Shown here: piece by piece, positions 21,888 to 23,399 of the stretch
Layout of the letters: every line of letters starts with the position of its first letter
Numbering within the stretch: position 1 is the stretch's first letter
Source: Nitrososphaera sp.
GTDB taxonomy: Archaea; Thermoproteota; Nitrososphaeria; Nitrososphaerales; Nitrososphaeraceae
Direction of reading: 5' to 3'
Assembly: GCA_022545875.1 (NCBI GenBank)
Contig: JAKEIF010000011.1
Span: 1 to 23,399 of the forward strand
Length of the DNA stretch: 23,399 nt
Program-made: the position numbers and the translations under genes
The notes under the pieces: generated by a model
Told to the model about the DNA's origin: nothing
Databases searched by the model: none
Seen by the model: the letters and a program-made list of their open reading frames with translations, nothing else

Positions 21888-22322
21888 TTGGATAGAGCTA
21901 AAGTTTCAGGTTGAAGCGAAAATCCAAAAGCCCGTAAAAGAAGTATTTGATGCCAATGCCATCTACAATCCGGTGAAGCTGAAGGAATATTTTACGACAG
22001 GGCCGGCGAGCGCTCCGCCTAATCAGGGGAAAACGGTGACATGGGATTTCGCGGATTTCCTGTTCACGTGCGTCAGAGTGGTCGCGACGAGTTTATTGTT
22101 CTGGAGCGGAAGGCAGCTGACGATGACTATGACTGTACGTGGAAATGAAATCTGAGTCGCTCGATCCCGAGTCAACGTCGATCAAGATTACAGTCAGGTC
22201 GGAAAGAGAACGAAAAGGGTCTGTCAAGCTGGTACATGAACTGCCAGGGGTGGATGCAATTTGCATGCTCTCTAGAGGCATTCCTTGAATATGGGATCAA
22301 CATGCGGAAGGGGTTCTTCTAG
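21888..22322 (+). pseudogene. Frameshifted AHSA1/SRPBCC-domain pseudogene
   Basis: Segments of one SRPBCC (activator of Hsp90 ATPase homolog 1-like) protein appear in order in different frames: KIQKPVKEVFDA...IYNPVKLKEYFTTG with TVTWDFADF; FPVHV...DEFIVLE with ADDDYDCTW; YVEMKSESLDPESTSIKIT; and WYMNCQGWMQFACSLEAFLE with YGINMRKGFF to a stop at 22320. At least three frame changes separate them. A fourth lies directly after a TTG at 21888, which sits about 23 bp behind a GTTAAATATC box. A 6-bp insertion, AATGCC, also seems to have occurred in FDA-NA-IYN. The original gene would have been about 145 codons. No single frame encodes a full domain, so it is inactive unless these are sequencing errors, which is unlikely given the intact neighbours. 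Confidence 0.8.
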
Positions 22323-22331
22323 TAAGGCCTG

Positions 22332-22802
22332 CTATAGAAGCTTCCGCAGCTCTTCCGTCAAGCCTCCACCCTGTCCGGTCGGTATCACATAAGTGGCTCG
22401 CGTATTCTGGAATGCGACCATGCTCCATTTTCCTCCTCGCTTTGCCACAACTATTGTCTGGACGGAGTTTCGCTCCGGTTCAATGTCCGTTTTGCCTGCC
22501 ATGATCGTTCCACCAACCGTGTGCATCACTGCGATCTCTTGACTCAGAAACTTTACGCTCCTCACCTTTCCGACAAGGCGTGTACCCTTGAGAAACATGT
22601 TGAATGCCTCTTGGTGGAATAAGGCAATTTGCTCCCTGCCTTTGAAGTGGGTCCCGTCAAATGCAACCAGATCTGCATCGTCATCAAATGGTGCGGCGAA
22701 TGCTTCGCCGCTTCCAAGATTCCAGCCATTCATCAGCCGGGTGTAAAGCAATCGAATTTCAGATTCATCCGTGCCACTTGACTGGGCGCTAAGTGTAGTC
22801 AT
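22332..22802 (-). CDS. SnoaL/NTF2-like (SgcJ/EcaC-type) protein
   Basis: From the ATG at 22802 this is 156 residues. The cone-fold pattern is clear: SEIRLLYTRLMNGWNLGSGEAFAAPFDDDADLVAFDGTHFKGREQIALFHQEAF, then SVKFLSQEIAVMHTVGGTIM and QTIVVAKRGGKWSMVAFQNTRA. It resembles the SgcJ/EcaC oxidoreductase-like family. Such proteins bind small ligands or act as isomerases, and no ligand can be named. A start at 22862 is possible in frame, but the internal ATG fits better: it is 1 bp after the stop of the zinc-ribbon gene (TAAAATG), which implies one operon. Confidence 0.8.
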   Translation of the reverse strand: MTTLSAQSSGTDESEIRLLYTRLMNGWNLGSGEAFAAPFDDDADLVAFDGTHFKGREQIALFHQEAFNMFLKGTRLVGKVRSVKFLSQEIAVMHTVGGTIMAGKTDIEPERNSVQTIVVAKRGGKWSMVAFQNTRATYVIPTGQGGGLTEELRKLL

Positions 22803-22803
22803 T

Positions 22804-23139
22804 TTAGTATCCCACCATCCTCTCGACATAGGCTCGGCGTGGGGCTGATTTGTCCTTGCCAATCTCGCGTCTCATTTCCTCGAGCGTGGCATAATCACGG
22901 TGCTTATGTTTCTCCGGGTGCCAGTACAGCACAGTAGTGGTGCCGCAGCTACCGCATTGATAGCAGCGTTCAACCCAGTCAAACTTCCAGCACTGGTAGA
23001 CCGAAGACGATTCGTGCAGGCTGTCCAGCGGGCTTGCGTCGAATGAGCTGCCGCATGATGTGCATGAGTAGCTGTTGTTCATTTGCGCGATCGCCAGCCT
23101 GCCGGCGCTTGATGTTTCCGATGAACTATTTTCGTTCAT
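22804..23139 (-). CDS. Zinc-ribbon small protein
   Basis: From the ATG at 23139 this is 111 residues with two Cys pairs: YSCTSCGSSFD and, after a 35-residue insert with VYQCWKFDWVERC, YQCGSCGTTTVLYW. This makes a rubredoxin-like or zinc-ribbon fold. The C-terminus is charged (HPEKHKHRDYATLEEMRREIG). The N-terminal part is Ser-rich and disordered (ENSSSETSSAG). A TGATAAATG box (23163-23171) is about 28 bp before 23139, favouring this ATG over ATG 23145 and over the frame opening at 23223. It is the first gene of a two-gene unit with the SnoaL-like gene. I do not recognise a named family. Confidence 0.65.
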   Translation of the reverse strand: MNENSSSETSSAGRLAIAQMNNSYSCTSCGSSFDASPLDSLHESSSVYQCWKFDWVERCYQCGSCGTTTVLYWHPEKHKHRDYATLEEMRREIGKDKSAPRRAYVERMVGY

Positions 23140-23280
23140 GGGCATCCTTTGCCGATATTTGCATTTATCATGGATCGTAGTTTGACTCAACATAGTCGCC
23201 CTCATTGCACCCTCTCGTTCCACTTTGGATGGCGCGACTATACAATTGGGCAGGCCAGAAAAATCGTTTAATAGGCTCAG

Positions 23281-23399
23281 ATGGTCAATCTGCAGTTGAA
23301 CCTTTTGGCCGGCCAGCTCCTGGATGAGAAGGACAAGAAAATCCTCAACCTGTTGGCTCGAAATGGGAGGCTTTCGTATAGGAGCCTCGCGCAGAGCAC
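23281..23399 (+). CDS. Lrp/AsnC-type transcription regulator, N-terminal part (cut by window end)
   Basis: The last 119 bases encode MVNLQLNLLAGQLLDEKDKK followed by an ILNLLARNGRLSYRSLAQS helix-turn-helix start. LDEKDKKIL plus N-G-R-x-SY-x-x-LA is the AsnC/Lrp signature for the DNA-binding helices. The ligand-binding RAM domain is outside the window. A GTTTAATA box at 23266-23273 lies only about 12 bp before the ATG at 23281, but about 26 bp before a TTG at 23296, so the true start may be the TTG. Only the first 39 residues are seen. Confidence 0.75.
   Translation, partial: MVNLQLNLLAGQLLDEKDKKILNLLARNGRLSYRSLAQS

Overview
The window looks like chromosomal DNA of an ammonia-oxidising archaeon of the Nitrososphaerota (Thaumarchaeota), most likely Nitrososphaera-like. 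This is inferred from several features: a TFB with a zinc ribbon, the archaeal riboflavin route (ArfA/ArfC), PEF/PEFG-type C-terminal sorting tails, small lineage-type orphan proteins, and many TATA boxes 24-31 bp before the start codon (leaderless or nearly leaderless mRNAs). TTG is a frequent start codon. No rRNA, tRNA or CRISPR array was seen.

Region 1 (1-3240, minus strand) holds four consecutive genes for membrane-anchored or exported orphan proteins: a TIMP/netrin-like protein, a one-TM beta protein, a PEFG-tailed protein and an Ig-like protein whose start is damaged. Each gene is followed at its 3' end by a related element made of a 19-bp motif, a spacer and a GGGAGAG block. I do not recognise this element family. 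Region 2 (3286-4924, minus) has a DUF72 protein, a thaumarchaeal roadblock-like small protein and a PRC-barrel-like small protein. Region 3 (5133-9477) has a secreted RTX-repeat protein, a TFB, and proline catabolism (ProDH and P5C dehydrogenase, convergent, with both stop codons in one CTAG). Region 4 (9511-14509) has a small membrane protein, a large secreted carboxypeptidase-regulatory-repeat protein with a PEF tail, and a HerA-type ATPase fused to a coiled coil and a tandem 15-residue zinc-knuckle array.

Region 5 (14561-18304, minus) is a tightly packed riboflavin operon: ribB, ribH, arfA, an amidohydrolase and arfC, with overlapping or nearly abutting genes. The amidohydrolase has a deaminase-like metal site and is a good candidate for a missing archaeal pathway step. 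Bacterial-type riboflavin synthase (ribE) lies on the same strand at 20175-20768. It is separated from ribB by about 1.9 kb of accessory DNA containing a 40-codon mini-gene, an orphan two-TM protein, a 5'-truncated DDE transposase and a perfect 34-bp palindrome.

Region 6 (20860-23399) has an HDAC-family deacetylase, a frameshifted AHSA1/SRPBCC pseudogene, a two-gene unit (zinc ribbon plus SnoaL-like), and the start of an Lrp/AsnC-type regulator cut by the window end. The strongest leads are the 3'-element family in region 1, the amidohydrolase inside the riboflavin operon, the HerA zinc array, the mini-gene at 18465 and the 34-bp palindrome.
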